A stretch of DNA of 64,000 nt, taken from NCBI GenBank assembly GCA_016342455.1, contig JAEIOE010000001.1, positions 60,096 to 124,095 on the forward strand, read 5' to 3'. The number at the start of each line of letters is the position of its first letter. Within the stretch, counting starts at the first letter, position 1. Under the pieces are notes generated by a model that was not told the DNA's origin, did not search any database, and saw only the letters and a program-made list of their open reading frames with translations. The DNA comes from Mycoplasmatota bacterium (lineage in GTDB: Bacteria > Bacillota_I > Bacilli_A > Izemoplasmatales > Hujiaoplasmataceae). Of this stretch, positions 28,588 through 37,147 are shown piece by piece. The position numbers and the translations under genes were made by a program.

Positions 28588-29484
28588 GTGAGAGATGCTA
28601 TAAATAATCTTATAAAAAGTACTTATATACTAAAATATAAATTGCCTGAATCTGATATTCCTAAAACAACTATTACAACACTAAATGATTATTGCTATGA
28701 GCCCATTTCAGACAATAGCGTTGCAGAAAGTATTTATAATAGCATTATCGACTATTGCTTAAATGAAACAGAGATTGATATCACAAAATTAAATGAAAAT
28801 CAAATATATGCTATAGAAAATCGTTTGCGATATCTTTCTGAAGATTCACTTGATACACAACTTAAATATGGCTTTTTTGGAGAAACACTTCTTAATATTA
28901 TATTAGAAGTGTTATTCAATTCGTCAAAAATCATTGCTAAAGGATATTTCTACAGCCCAGTGGAAAAATCTGAACCAAAAGGATATGATTGTTTCCACTT
29001 TGTAGAAAGTGACACAGGAGAAAAGGAATTTTGGTTCGGTGAATCAAAAATGTATAAGTCTATTAGCCTTGCAACAAAAAGTGTTATTGATAATATTAAT
29101 AAATCATTATCAAAGAAGTATTATGAAAGTAATTTGAGAGTTATTCTATCTAGAGCTAATGATTTAGATGAAACAAATTGTACGCCATTATTTTTAGATA
29201 TTCTTTACAAAATTAAGCAAGGACCAATTTCTCTATTTGATGAATTCAAAAATAATAATATTAAAGTAATGTATCCTATTTTATTGGCATATGATGATAG
29301 CTCAACTAGTTATAAAGGTAAGATAACTAATTCTGTTCATAAAATACAAAATAAGATTGATCAGATAAGTTTGATTAACGAAATAGGAGCAAGCATTATA
29401 TTTATATTAATCCCGATGGGGAGTGTAGTAAATATTAAAAAGGATGTTTTAAAATGGATTTCTCAGCAAAAATCGATTTTGTAA
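28588..29484 (+). CDS. hamA: Hachiman defence protein HamA (DUF1837 nuclease)
   Basis: A 298-residue DUF1837 protein. The family core is visible as YGFFGETLLN, KGYDCFHFV and FWFGESKMYKS. Asp and ESK are candidate PD-(D/E)XK nuclease residues. In Hachiman, HamA forms a complex with the HamB helicase and acts as a DNA-damaging effector when phage is sensed. I choose GTG 28588 because GAGGGG lies 9 bases upstream; the track's TTG 28579 abuts that site. It overlaps hamB by 31 bases. Placement next to hsdMSR is a typical defence-island setting. Confidence 0.88.
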   Translation: MRDAINNLIKSTYILKYKLPESDIPKTTITTLNDYCYEPISDNSVAESIYNSIIDYCLNETEIDITKLNENQIYAIENRLRYLSEDSLDTQLKYGFFGETLLNIILEVLFNSSKIIAKGYFYSPVEKSEPKGYDCFHFVESDTGEKEFWFGESKMYKSISLATKSVIDNINKSLSKKYYESNLRVILSRANDLDETNCTPLFLDILYKIKQGPISLFDEFKNNNIKVMYPILLAYDDSSTSYKGKITNSVHKIQNKIDQISLINEIGASIIFILIPMGSVVNIKKDVLKWISQQKSIL

Positions 29485-31697
29485 TATCGAGAGTTAATAA
29501 TTATGATTTAAGTAGAAATCAACATTCACAACTAATAATCCAAATTTGTGACCTTTTTAGTTGTGCGATGACTGAAGAGTTGTCTCAACATCAGCTATCT
29601 CTGCTATACTTTTTATCAAATTTAATTGGAGTCCCTCAATATTTTGATTTACTGTGTAAATTGAAAAATATTCAATGCGATATTGCTTTCTCTAATAATC
29701 TGATTGTTTCAAGTTTAGTAAGAGAATCTTTCTTATTCATTGATTCAAAAAACAAAGTCCATATTTTTCAAAAGGAAATAATTGATACATTCAGTTCTTT
29801 TGAACAGAATAGATATATAATAAGTGCGCCGACTTCCTTTGGAAAAACTTTTATTGTTTTTCATATTATAAAAAAAATGAAGTATGAAAACATTGTGCTT
29901 ATATTTCCTACAATCTCTTTGCTCTCAGAAAATCTCCAACGGTTACTTAATCTTGTTTCAAATAGTTACTTAAGGAAGTATAAATTAATAACATTAAGCG
30001 AAGAAATTCCAGATTCCAAATTGAACATATTCGTTTTCACTCCGGAAAGATTTATGACGTTTATTGATAAAAACCCAGGATATAGGTATGATTTTGTTTT
30101 TATGGATGAGTTATATAAAATTGATAATGAATTTTTATCTAATGATGAAAATTTTGAAATAACTGAAAACAATAGAGATATTTCTTTTAGAATTGCTTTG
30201 GAAATGGCATTATTTCGTACAAATGATTGTTTGTTGGCGGGACCATTTCTTCATTATTCCTCAAATGAAACCATGATTAATTTTGTTGAGGATAATGGAT
30301 TTGTATCATTAATCTATAACGATATAGAACTGGTTCAAAAAATTCATATCACATATAAAAATCTGAGAAGGCAGGCATTTGATAATATAGAATTCAAAGA
30401 TGCAAAATCAAGTTTAAATAAAGGTGATAGAATTGCAGCAATTATAGCTAAAATTGCCATGGACGAAACGATTGTTTATTGTCCTAGAAAACACCTTGCA
30501 GAAGAATACGCAATAAAATTAGTTGCAAAGAAAATTTTTAAAACTAAGCATGATGATAGATTTGATATGTTTATAGAACATCTTGAAAGAAATTTTACAA
30601 AGCACTGGTGTTTAGTAAAAGCACTTAAAGCTGGGATTGGAATACATCACGGAACAATACCTAAGTATATTCAAAGAGAAATTATAGATTTATTTAATAA
30701 CGGATTAATAAAATGTATATTTTCTACAACCACTATTACTGAAGGCGTTAATACCACTGCCAAAAATATGATTATTCTTTCTCATAAGAAAGGGATAAAG
30801 GACCTTAAAAAATTTGATGTTTTAAATATTATTGGGCGTGCCGGAAGATTTAATCAACACTTTGTTGGAAGAGTATTTATTCTTGATGAGGAATTGAGTA
30901 TTATACTTGATTCAGAAGATGATATCTTATCTCATAAAAACTATGGAAAAGACACAATTAAATCTGATCTAGACTTAGCAATTACTAAGGAAAAATATTT
31001 ATCTGGCAGTCAATCCAGTAAAAAGCAAGATATAAATGAAAATTATAATGAGAACGATATTCCTCAAAATGTTAGAGACACGTTCTTAACTATCTTCCCA
31101 GATGAGAAAATTAAAATATATAAGCTAATCTTACAAGTAATGACACGTAAACCTAAATACATTCCTGATATAATTGAAAATATTAATCATAGAAGAGTAT
31201 CAAGAGATGGACTTCAGTTACTTATAGATGTGATTAGAAGAGTTATACCAAAAGATGATAAATTGTATGGTTATACAGAAAAAGGAGACCATGAGTATTC
31301 TGTCATAACTTTTATGTTAAATTCATATATGATTGGTGGGTTTCCTAGCTTGTTAAAGTATGAAATTGAACATGGAACCAAAATTGACACCGCTGTTAGA
31401 AAAGCCGCTAAACTCGTATATAATATTTTCAGATACGAATTAGTAAAACATATTGGACTAATAGATCTTGTTTATAGAACTATATATGCTAATATATATA
31501 AAGTTAATTTAGACGAGGTAAACGGATTTAGTTCTTTGTTAAGCTATTTAGAGTATGGAGCATATTCAGAAAAAGGAAGAAAAGTTAGTGACTATGGGGT
31601 TTCTCAAAACTTATTAAAATATATTGATAATAATAAGATTATATTGGATGATTATGAGAAAATACTAAATAGAGAAATTGAAAAAATAACCTCTTAA
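29454..31697 (+). CDS. hamB: Hachiman defence helicase HamB
   Basis: A 747-residue SF2 helicase. Walker A is SAPTSFGKTF near residue 125. Motif II reads FMDELYKI, a DELY variant of DExH. Motif V is TTITEGVNTTAK and motif VI IIGRAGRFNQ. The long C-terminal helical part would contact HamA. It senses or unwinds DNA and controls the HamA nuclease. AAAAGGA precedes the ATG, inside the end of hamA, indicating coupled translation. Length and partner fit Hachiman. Confidence 0.87.
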   Translation: MDFSAKIDFVISRVNNYDLSRNQHSQLIIQICDLFSCAMTEELSQHQLSLLYFLSNLIGVPQYFDLLCKLKNIQCDIAFSNNLIVSSLVRESFLFIDSKNKVHIFQKEIIDTFSSFEQNRYIISAPTSFGKTFIVFHIIKKMKYENIVLIFPTISLLSENLQRLLNLVSNSYLRKYKLITLSEEIPDSKLNIFVFTPERFMTFIDKNPGYRYDFVFMDELYKIDNEFLSNDENFEITENNRDISFRIALEMALFRTNDCLLAGPFLHYSSNETMINFVEDNGFVSLIYNDIELVQKIHITYKNLRRQAFDNIEFKDAKSSLNKGDRIAAIIAKIAMDETIVYCPRKHLAEEYAIKLVAKKIFKTKHDDRFDMFIEHLERNFTKHWCLVKALKAGIGIHHGTIPKYIQREIIDLFNNGLIKCIFSTTTITEGVNTTAKNMIILSHKKGIKDLKKFDVLNIIGRAGRFNQHFVGRVFILDEELSIILDSEDDILSHKNYGKDTIKSDLDLAITKEKYLSGSQSSKKQDINENYNENDIPQNVRDTFLTIFPDEKIKIYKLILQVMTRKPKYIPDIIENINHRRVSRDGLQLLIDVIRRVIPKDDKLYGYTEKGDHEYSVITFMLNSYMIGGFPSLLKYEIEHGTKIDTAVRKAAKLVYNIFRYELVKHIGLIDLVYRTIYANIYKVNLDEVNGFSSLLSYLEYGAYSEKGRKVSDYGVSQNLLKYIDNNKIILDDYEKILNREIEKITS

Positions 31698-32208
31698 ATC
31701 AATATAATGAATGTAGGTGGAAAGATGATTGAATTGACTAACAATTTATAGATTTGCAGTTTAGCTTTTATATATTTTAATTTTTATAACAAATAATTAC
31801 TCAAACTATTTGAGTGAAGTTCTCAATGGCTCAAAGCAGAATAGAAATAAGTAATGAATCCTAAACTTTGTGAATCGGACACGACTAAGTAATTAGATAT
31901 CTCCGATAAAGGCAGGAAGCAGAAACTCATGGCTAAAACAAAAATGAAATAAGTGTATATAAAGTCAAATACAATATCAGTTATTATGGGGGATATAGGG
32001 GGCATACATCTATATGATATATGAACTTATATACGGGGATAAATAGATATAGAAAGGATATTATGAATCTAAATATATTTGATAAATATATTATATTAAT
32101 GTCCATAATGATGTGAATTGTATTGAGTATTAAGAATTAATAATAAAAATAATATTTGAATCTATAACTTCGGTTATAGGTTCTTTTTTATTCGTTAGGA
32201 GGAAATGA
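31698..32208. other. Non-coding stretch after Hachiman
   Basis: 511 bases without a supported gene. They hold AT-rich DNA and two short G-rich runs (GGGGGATATAGGGGGCA). The terminator hairpin at 32158 lies just before the DUF3846 gene. The hydrophobic minus-strand ORF at 31823-32005 lacks a ribosome site. It is a likely junction between the defence genes and the recombinase module. Confidence 0.5.
32158..32190 (+). terminator. Rho-independent terminator
   Basis: An 11-bp stem, GAATCTATAAC with GTTATAGGTTC (one wobble), around a TTCG loop, followed by TTTTTTA. It lies only 19 bases before the next ATG, so it may also act as an attenuator. Confidence 0.85.
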
Positions 32209-32583
32209 ATGAAAAAAGGAATTTTAATTAAGAGAAAGAGCGATGGGAAGAAGTTAGAAATTAAACTAGTAGATCTTCATTCTGATAAAAGTGTAAGCGA
32301 GTTACATCAAATATATAAATTACTTGAGGTTAGCTTAATTGATGTTGTCGAATATAAAGGAATGTCAATATATGTTGATGATGAAGGATTATTAAAAGAT
32401 GATCCAAAACTTACTATGCATATTAAAGACAGAAATCAATGTTTGTTTGGAAATCTACTTATATTAGGAAGTGTAAATGATGAGGGTGAAACTATGGGAA
32501 TAACAAAGGATGATGCAACTGCATTTTGCGATTCCAAAATATTTGTTCATCCTAAAACCGAGAGGGAATTAATTGCATGGTAG
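32209..32583 (+). CDS. DUF3846-like mobile-element protein
   Basis: A 124-residue protein resembling DUF3846, common on plasmids, phages and conjugative elements. Visible features are MSIYVDDEGLLKDDP and FGNLLILGSVNDEGETMGI, matching the DDEG and GN-LxxG patterns. AGGAGG precedes the ATG. First gene of a plus-strand series ending in a serine recombinase. Function of the family is unknown. Confidence 0.7.
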   Translation: MKKGILIKRKSDGKKLEIKLVDLHSDKSVSELHQIYKLLEVSLIDVVEYKGMSIYVDDEGLLKDDPKLTMHIKDRNQCLFGNLLILGSVNDEGETMGITKDDATAFCDSKIFVHPKTERELIAW

Positions 32584-32592
32584 AAATCTAGC

Positions 32593-32616
32593 AGTTGCAA
32601 TCAATATATTGCAACT
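32593..32616. promoter_or_regulatory. Inverted repeat between DUF3846 and next gene
   Basis: AGTTGCAAT and ATTGCAACT form a perfect 9-bp inverted repeat around CAATAT, 10 bases after the stop codon. No T run follows, so an operator or RNA hairpin is more likely than a terminator. Confidence 0.5.
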
Positions 32617-32644
32617 CTTCAACAAAACTTAAAAGGAGGAAAGT

Positions 32645-32929
32645 ATGCAACAGAAGAAATATTATCCTAGTAAAAGAGATAATAACAATTCAAGTATCAC
32701 AAAACCATTTGCTAATGTGAACAGAACCAGGTATAAACAAGGTCATCAGAATCAGCTCTTAAACGCTTCTAGAAGGACTGAGACTTATTCTCAATATAAG
32801 ACTGTAATCGTTACAGAAAGTGTCAATATAGTTGATTTTAACAGCGATGATTTTGAATATGAGTTTGGAGACAAAAAAGTTAAGAAGAAACAGCATAACT
32901 ATAACAATAATCAAAGGAGGAAATACTAA
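32645..32929 (+). CDS. Basic Asn-rich hypothetical protein
   Basis: A 94-residue, strongly basic and Asn/Gln/Tyr-rich protein, largely without predicted order at both ends. One beta-like segment (YKTVIVTESVNIVDFN) lies in the middle. A strong AAAGGAGG site precedes the ATG, and the SSB gene begins at the next base after its stop. Probably a nucleic-acid-associated accessory protein of the element; this is inferred from charge and location only. Confidence 0.6.
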   Translation: MQQKKYYPSKRDNNNSSITKPFANVNRTRYKQGHQNQLLNASRRTETYSQYKTVIVTESVNIVDFNSDDFEYEFGDKKVKKKQHNYNNNQRRKY

Positions 32930-33247
32930 ATGCTAAACCAATGTATATTAGTCGGAAAGGTTAGCAAGATTGCTGTAAACAATGATGATGAAATCATAAT
33001 GACTTTAGGAATCAAAAGAAATGTTAGAACAGAAGATGAGTTAATAGAAAATATTGATTTCATTGATGTTAAGATATCGAAAGAAATCGATGCAACTGCA
33101 ATTGACTACATAAAAAAAAATGCAACTGTAGGTATAAAAGCCAGAGTACAATCAGTAGAGTTTGATATTGATGATAGTTGCATAAGGGTCGCAGAAATCA
33201 TTGCAGAGAAGATAACATTCATCAATATTAAGAATGATGATGAATAG
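32930..33247 (+). CDS. Single-stranded DNA-binding protein (SSB-like)
   Basis: A 105-residue OB-fold protein. MLNQCILVGKVSKI is the standard SSB opening. The following strands (IIMTLGIKRN, FIDVKIS, VGIKARVQSVEF) fit an SSB core. It lacks the acidic C-terminal DDF-type tip of chromosomal SSB, ending INIKNDDE instead. It would coat single-stranded DNA during transfer or replication of the element. The next gene starts at its last base. Confidence 0.75.
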   Translation: MLNQCILVGKVSKIAVNNDDEIIMTLGIKRNVRTEDELIENIDFIDVKISKEIDATAIDYIKKNATVGIKARVQSVEFDIDDSCIRVAEIIAEKITFINIKNDDE

Positions 33248-33627
33248 TGTATAAAACTATACATCTAGAAAAAGACGTCTTCGAGGATGTCTATTTTTAT
33301 AACCTCAAAAGTAGTAAATCACCTCTTTTGAACCTGTTTTATGAACAAACAGACTTATGGACACTACTTTATGCAAGTATTCAAGATGAAATACTACTTA
33401 AACTGATAGTATTTAACCTAGAGTTTAATATAGCTCCAGTTCATACATTTATAAAATATTATGAATCTGAGCTAAATAATCATAACTTAAACAGATTTCA
33501 TAAGCAATGCATCGGTTATCATGTTGCATTTTTGCTTGCAACGCTTGGATACAAAAAAACAAAACGAATCTATAGAAAGGATGCGATTATTAAATACGGT
33601 TCATTCTTTGAAAAGATTGCACTGTAA
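33247..33627 (+). CDS. Hypothetical protein of the recombinase module
   Basis: A 126-residue protein starting with GTG at the last base of the SSB stop codon (TAGTG). It is helical with aromatic residues (LFYEQTDLWTLLYASI) and a basic C-terminus. I recognise no family. Tight spacing argues that it is real and co-expressed with the SSB gene and the RadC-like gene. Confidence 0.6.
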   Translation: MYKTIHLEKDVFEDVYFYNLKSSKSPLLNLFYEQTDLWTLLYASIQDEILLKLIVFNLEFNIAPVHTFIKYYESELNNHNLNRFHKQCIGYHVAFLLATLGYKKTKRIYRKDAIIKYGSFFEKIAL

Positions 33628-33655
33628 TGCATAACACAAAACAATGGAAGTAATC

Positions 33656-34102
33656 ATGGAAATAGTAGAAACATATTTGAAGATTAAAGACGATGCAATA
33701 CTTAATATTGCATCGATAACAAATGCAACTATGGGTGCAACTATCTTTAGGGATATGTTTGGTGATAATTCACAAGAATGTCTTGGGATAATTTGTTTAG
33801 ATACTAAAAATGTTCCTACGCACTTCTCGATTATTTATAAAGGAACTGCAAACTATATAGTTATATCACCAAAAGACATATTAAAAGTTGCACTTTTAAG
33901 CAATGCAACTTCAATTATTATGGGACACAATCATCCGTCTACGGATTTGAGTCCATCAGAAAATGATTTACAAACAACAAGGAGCATAGTGAAAGCTTGT
34001 AAGATTGTTGATATTAAACTGCTAGATCATTTGATTATAAATTCTTATGGGGATCACTATAGTATTAGAGAACACCATTCAAAGGAGTTTGGCAAAAGCT
34101 AA
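33656..34102 (+). CDS. RadC-like JAB/MPN-domain protein
   Basis: A 148-residue protein, the C-terminal half of the RadC family. The metal-binding motif is MGHNHPSTDLSPSENDL (HxHPSGxxxPSxxD pattern with Thr for Gly). The helix-hairpin-helix part of full RadC is missing, as is common in plasmid and phage copies. ATG 33656 is preferred because GGAAG lies 5 bases upstream. The stop lies within a hairpin (34081-34110). Function on mobile elements is unclear. Confidence 0.82.
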   Translation: MEIVETYLKIKDDAILNIASITNATMGATIFRDMFGDNSQECLGIICLDTKNVPTHFSIIYKGTANYIVISPKDILKVALLSNATSIIMGHNHPSTDLSPSENDLQTTRSIVKACKIVDIKLLDHLIINSYGDHYSIREHHSKEFGKS

Positions 34103-34110
34103 ACTCCTTT
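34081..34110 (+). terminator. Hairpin over the end of the RadC-like gene
   Basis: AAAGGAGTTT pairs perfectly with AAACTCCTTT around GGCAAAAGCT, which includes the stop codon. The following T run is weak (TTTATTC), so termination may be partial. Confidence 0.6.
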
Positions 34111-34162
34111 ATTCAACAGGCATCACTTATGATATAATTATTCACAAGGATGGTGAGGGATA

Positions 34163-34912
34163 ATGTATAAAGTTGCAAGAATTAAAATTATTCCAAATAA
34201 TATTGGTAATGAAGATTTTGATGATTTAACAGTAGATTTTTTGTCAATGCTATACAAAAATGGACAAATACTATCTGAGTATATAGTTGAAAATCATGAA
34301 ACTTATTATTTAGCAACAGTTACTACAACTGATGACGATTCATTAGATTCAAAGTATTTTAATAAGTATATTCATATGGTATTAGAAAAAATAGACTATA
34401 GTGTAGAAATGGTGTCTGATGACGCATTATCTGAAGAGTCTTGCAAGTGTAAAGAACATGATTTTTATTTCCTTGCTCCTGTTTATAGTGAGGAATCAAG
34501 TCCCGTTTACTGTGGTAATTGTGGTAAAGAAATCCCATTAATCCATTTACCATATATAAATAATGATGAAGAGCATTTTTGGGTTTTATCATTCCAAAGA
34601 GAATTTAAAGCTGTAGACACATTATGGATGGATAGCTTATCAGATAGATTTACAAGAAGGCAATTACTTAAACACGATTCACAGTTAAGTAAAGCTGCTT
34701 TGGGAATTTGTAGGGACTTGGAAGAAAAAGTCAAGAAACCAGTCTTATACTTGATGCCTCCAAAGTATATGTTTAGTCTGTTATTTAAAAAGGACGAGAC
34801 AATTGATGTTTGTCCTAAATGTGGTAAACAATTAGAAATGGTTGATACAGAACAGGCAATTGACAAAGTATGTTGGGATTGTAGGCTTGGATTTAAAGAA
34901 GCTTCCAAATAA
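34163..34912 (+). CDS. Zn-ribbon protein of the DUF2310 family
   Basis: A 249-residue protein with two zinc-binding sites. The first is CKCKEH with CGNCGKE in the middle; the second is CPKCGKQ with CWDCRLG at the C-terminus. The layout and the central WVLSFQREFKAVDTLWM match DUF2310, described as Zn-ribbon, possibly nucleic-acid-binding proteins. It has its own promoter-like TATAAT and a GGTGAGG site. It ends in a terminator, so it is a separate unit before the recombinase. Confidence 0.75.
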   Translation: MYKVARIKIIPNNIGNEDFDDLTVDFLSMLYKNGQILSEYIVENHETYYLATVTTTDDDSLDSKYFNKYIHMVLEKIDYSVEMVSDDALSEESCKCKEHDFYFLAPVYSEESSPVYCGNCGKEIPLIHLPYINNDEEHFWVLSFQREFKAVDTLWMDSLSDRFTRRQLLKHDSQLSKAALGICRDLEEKVKKPVLYLMPPKYMFSLLFKKDETIDVCPKCGKQLEMVDTEQAIDKVCWDCRLGFKEASK

Positions 34913-34932
34913 ACTAATTTAATACATTTAAG

Positions 34933-34960
34933 AGTCTAGATTAATTTCTAGGCTTTTTTA
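34933..34960 (+). terminator. Rho-independent terminator
   Basis: AGTCTAGA pairs with TCTAGGCT (one wobble) around TTAATT, followed by TTTTTA. Confidence 0.85.
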
Positions 34961-34994
34961 TTTATATGTTAATGTATTCTTAATCTTCTATGAA

Positions 34995-35046
34995 ACACCC
35001 AACAAACCATTAACGATATATATATCGAATCATTAATGGAGGGTGT
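34995..35046. promoter_or_regulatory. 52-bp imperfect inverted repeat before recombinase (operator or att site)
   Basis: ACACCC...GGGTGT flank CCATTAA...TTAATGG, which flank GATATATATATC. The symmetric centre is at 35020/35021. It ends at the ribosome site of the 34-residue ORF. Large serine recombinases usually have an att site of about 50 bp with this kind of partial symmetry beside their gene. An autoregulatory operator or RNA hairpin is the alternative. Confidence 0.55.
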
Positions 35047-35051
35047 ATCAT

Positions 35052-35156
35052 ATGGAAAATCATAAAGAAAATCGTATACTTGAATTATTATACGAATTAT
35101 TATTAAGGAACTTAGAAAGGAATAGAAAGGAGAAGCAAGATGGACAAGATGAATAA
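35052..35156 (+). CDS. 34-residue peptide leading into recombinase gene
   Basis: ATG 35052 follows GGAGGG. The product (MENHKENRILELLYELLL then NLERNRKEKQ) is a charged amphipathic helix. It overlaps the recombinase start by 17 bases. The good ribosome site and the overlap suggest a translated leader or small regulator. Too short for the ORF track. Confidence 0.5.
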   Translation: MENHKENRILELLYELLLRNLERNRKEKQDGQDE

Positions 35157-36705
35157 GAAAATTGGACTATATATAAGAGTTAGTTCTGAAAAGCAACTTC
35201 TAGAAGGTTTCTCCTTTGAAGATCAAGAAGAGAAATTAATAGAAGAAGCCAAAAGAGATAAAAGAGAATACATCTTATATAAAGATGGTGGAATTACTGG
35301 AAAGAATATGGATCAGAGACTAGGGTTAAAACAACTTATGAAAGATGTTGAATTTGGTCTAATAGATAAAGTTTTTGTTACTAAGATATCAAGACTTGCT
35401 AGAAACTCAAGAGATCTAGAAAATATCATCTATGAGTTTGAAAAGAACAATGTCTATTTTAAAGCAATAAGTGATGGAATAGATACATCTACACCAATTG
35501 GAAGTGTAATGGTTAAATTACTTGGAATCTTTGCAGAGATGGAACGTGATATCATCATTGAACAAACTCGCGCAGGTGCAGAGAAAAGAGCTAAGGAAGG
35601 AAAAATGTATGGCTCAGGACCAATCTTAGGATATGACAGAGTGCCTAATGGTAGAACAATGAAAATAATTCCTAATAAAACCGAGAAGCTAATCATAGAA
35701 AAAATATTCAACATGTATTTAGGTGGATATGGATATAAAGCAATTACTAACAATCTTAATAATGAAGGATATCGAACAAAGAAGCATAAACTATTTGCAA
35801 TCAATACCGTTAAAACGATATTAGAAAATCCACTTTATGCAGGGTACATCAGATATGGAAAATACAAAGATTGGACAAAGAAACGAAGAAAAGGATTATC
35901 TGAACAACACATCTTAGTTGAAGGAAATCATAAAGCGATTATTTCATATGAAGATTACCTAAAAGTTCAAGAAAGAATGAAAACGAATCAACGTAAAAAA
36001 CCAGCTGTAGGAAAATATATTTTATCAGGTGTTTTAACTTGTCCTGAATGTGGAAGTAAAATGGTTGGATCAAAAACTGTATATAAAACTAAACGTGGAA
36101 AAGTTGAAAAACTATATTACACATGTTCTAGATTTCACAATAAAGGAATCACTGCTTGCCATTCAAATGGTGTAAGAGTAGATTTGATTGATCCTATCGT
36201 AATTAAAAAGATTGCTAAGAAATTGGACTCTGAAAACCTTGCAGATACTCTTTATGATTATATTGTTAATAGTACTATAGATGTAAATAGTTATGATGGT
36301 AAGAAAAGGTTACTTGAAGTAGAAATATCAAAACTATCTACTCGTAAAATTGAATTAAGAGGGTTATATACTGAAGGTATTATTTCAACAGATGAACTTA
36401 AAGAAGATATTGAGAAAATTAATCATAAAACAATTGAATACCAGAGGTTAATCAACGACTTTGAGAAAGATTGTAATATCCAAGAATCTACCCCAGTAAA
36501 TATATCAAAACAAGACGTACAATCATTCTTATCTAATATATCAAATGCACTTAAAACTAATGTTGAATCAGAGAAATTAAAGGTGAAAGAGTTGATTAGA
36601 ATTATTGTGAACAAAATTGATGTTAAAAGTAAAGCCAGACTTGACATTGACATAGATATAAATTATAAGGAGATATTATACAAGTTCCTCGAAGCCGACC
36701 AATAG
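35140..36705 (+). CDS. Large serine recombinase
   Basis: A 521-residue site-specific recombinase. The N-terminal resolvase domain has GLYIRVSSEKQ with the nucleophilic Ser, then KISRLARNSRDL and GIFAEMERDIIIEQTRAG. The recombinase DNA-binding domain begins near GPILGYDR. The zinc ribbon has CPECGSKM and CSRFHNKGITAC. A coiled-coil region near residues 385-450 precedes a helical C-terminus. It integrates or excises an element between short att sites. The 52-bp inverted repeat just upstream is a candidate site. It looks intact. Confidence 0.93.
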   Translation: MDKMNKKIGLYIRVSSEKQLLEGFSFEDQEEKLIEEAKRDKREYILYKDGGITGKNMDQRLGLKQLMKDVEFGLIDKVFVTKISRLARNSRDLENIIYEFEKNNVYFKAISDGIDTSTPIGSVMVKLLGIFAEMERDIIIEQTRAGAEKRAKEGKMYGSGPILGYDRVPNGRTMKIIPNKTEKLIIEKIFNMYLGGYGYKAITNNLNNEGYRTKKHKLFAINTVKTILENPLYAGYIRYGKYKDWTKKRRKGLSEQHILVEGNHKAIISYEDYLKVQERMKTNQRKKPAVGKYILSGVLTCPECGSKMVGSKTVYKTKRGKVEKLYYTCSRFHNKGITACHSNGVRVDLIDPIVIKKIAKKLDSENLADTLYDYIVNSTIDVNSYDGKKRLLEVEISKLSTRKIELRGLYTEGIISTDELKEDIEKINHKTIEYQRLINDFEKDCNIQESTPVNISKQDVQSFLSNISNALKTNVESEKLKVKELIRIIVNKIDVKSKARLDIDIDINYKEILYKFLEADQ

Positions 36706-37147
36706 AGCACAGACTTCCTTTACACGAAATCTCAAACCTCAAATTCAGGGTGTATATACTGCCTTGTTACCAAGAAATTAGAGGAATATAGGATTCGATA
36801 ATATATTGGCTATTTTTAGCGGTTAGGGGCGAGGCATGCGCAAACTCGAATCCGACATTTCAGAAAGTAATAAAATCAGCAAAATAGCATTCTTATGTAA
36901 ATATTTATTCAATATTGGCTTTCAAAATATCTGAAAAGGGGTTATAATCCATTATAAGGATATTTTACTATTGATTAATAATAGCGCAGTGAGTACCTTT
37001 AGAGAACTCGTTGCCATATATGACTATGCAATTGTGCTGTTTTTTTTGAGTTTGATGGAAATGAAATCTACGATTTTACATAACGCCCAAACTCACGGTA
37101 AAAACATCTGATCAAATTGAATGTGTTTTACGAATGGAGGTAAAATA
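36706..37147. other. Non-coding stretch between recombinase and regulator gene
   Basis: 442 bases without a supported gene. At 36982-37050 a structured stretch (AGCGCA ... TGTGCT followed by eight T) could be the terminator of a small RNA or a remnant. At 36835 there is a short GC-richer patch (GAGGCATGCGCAAACTCG) unlike its surroundings. No complete tRNA or ORF was found. Confidence 0.4.

Noticed and set aside
31823-32005. Minus-strand 60-residue hydrophobic ORF
   Set aside because: No ribosome site, in a non-coding AT-rich gap; its composition reflects AT-rich DNA.
34359-34908. Minus-strand ORFs over the DUF2310 gene
   Set aside because: Shadows of a plus-strand gene with clear zinc motifs.
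36780-36870. tRNA remnant near ACTCGAATCCGACA
   Set aside because: Only a short T-arm-like stretch; no paired stems or anticodon arm could be built.
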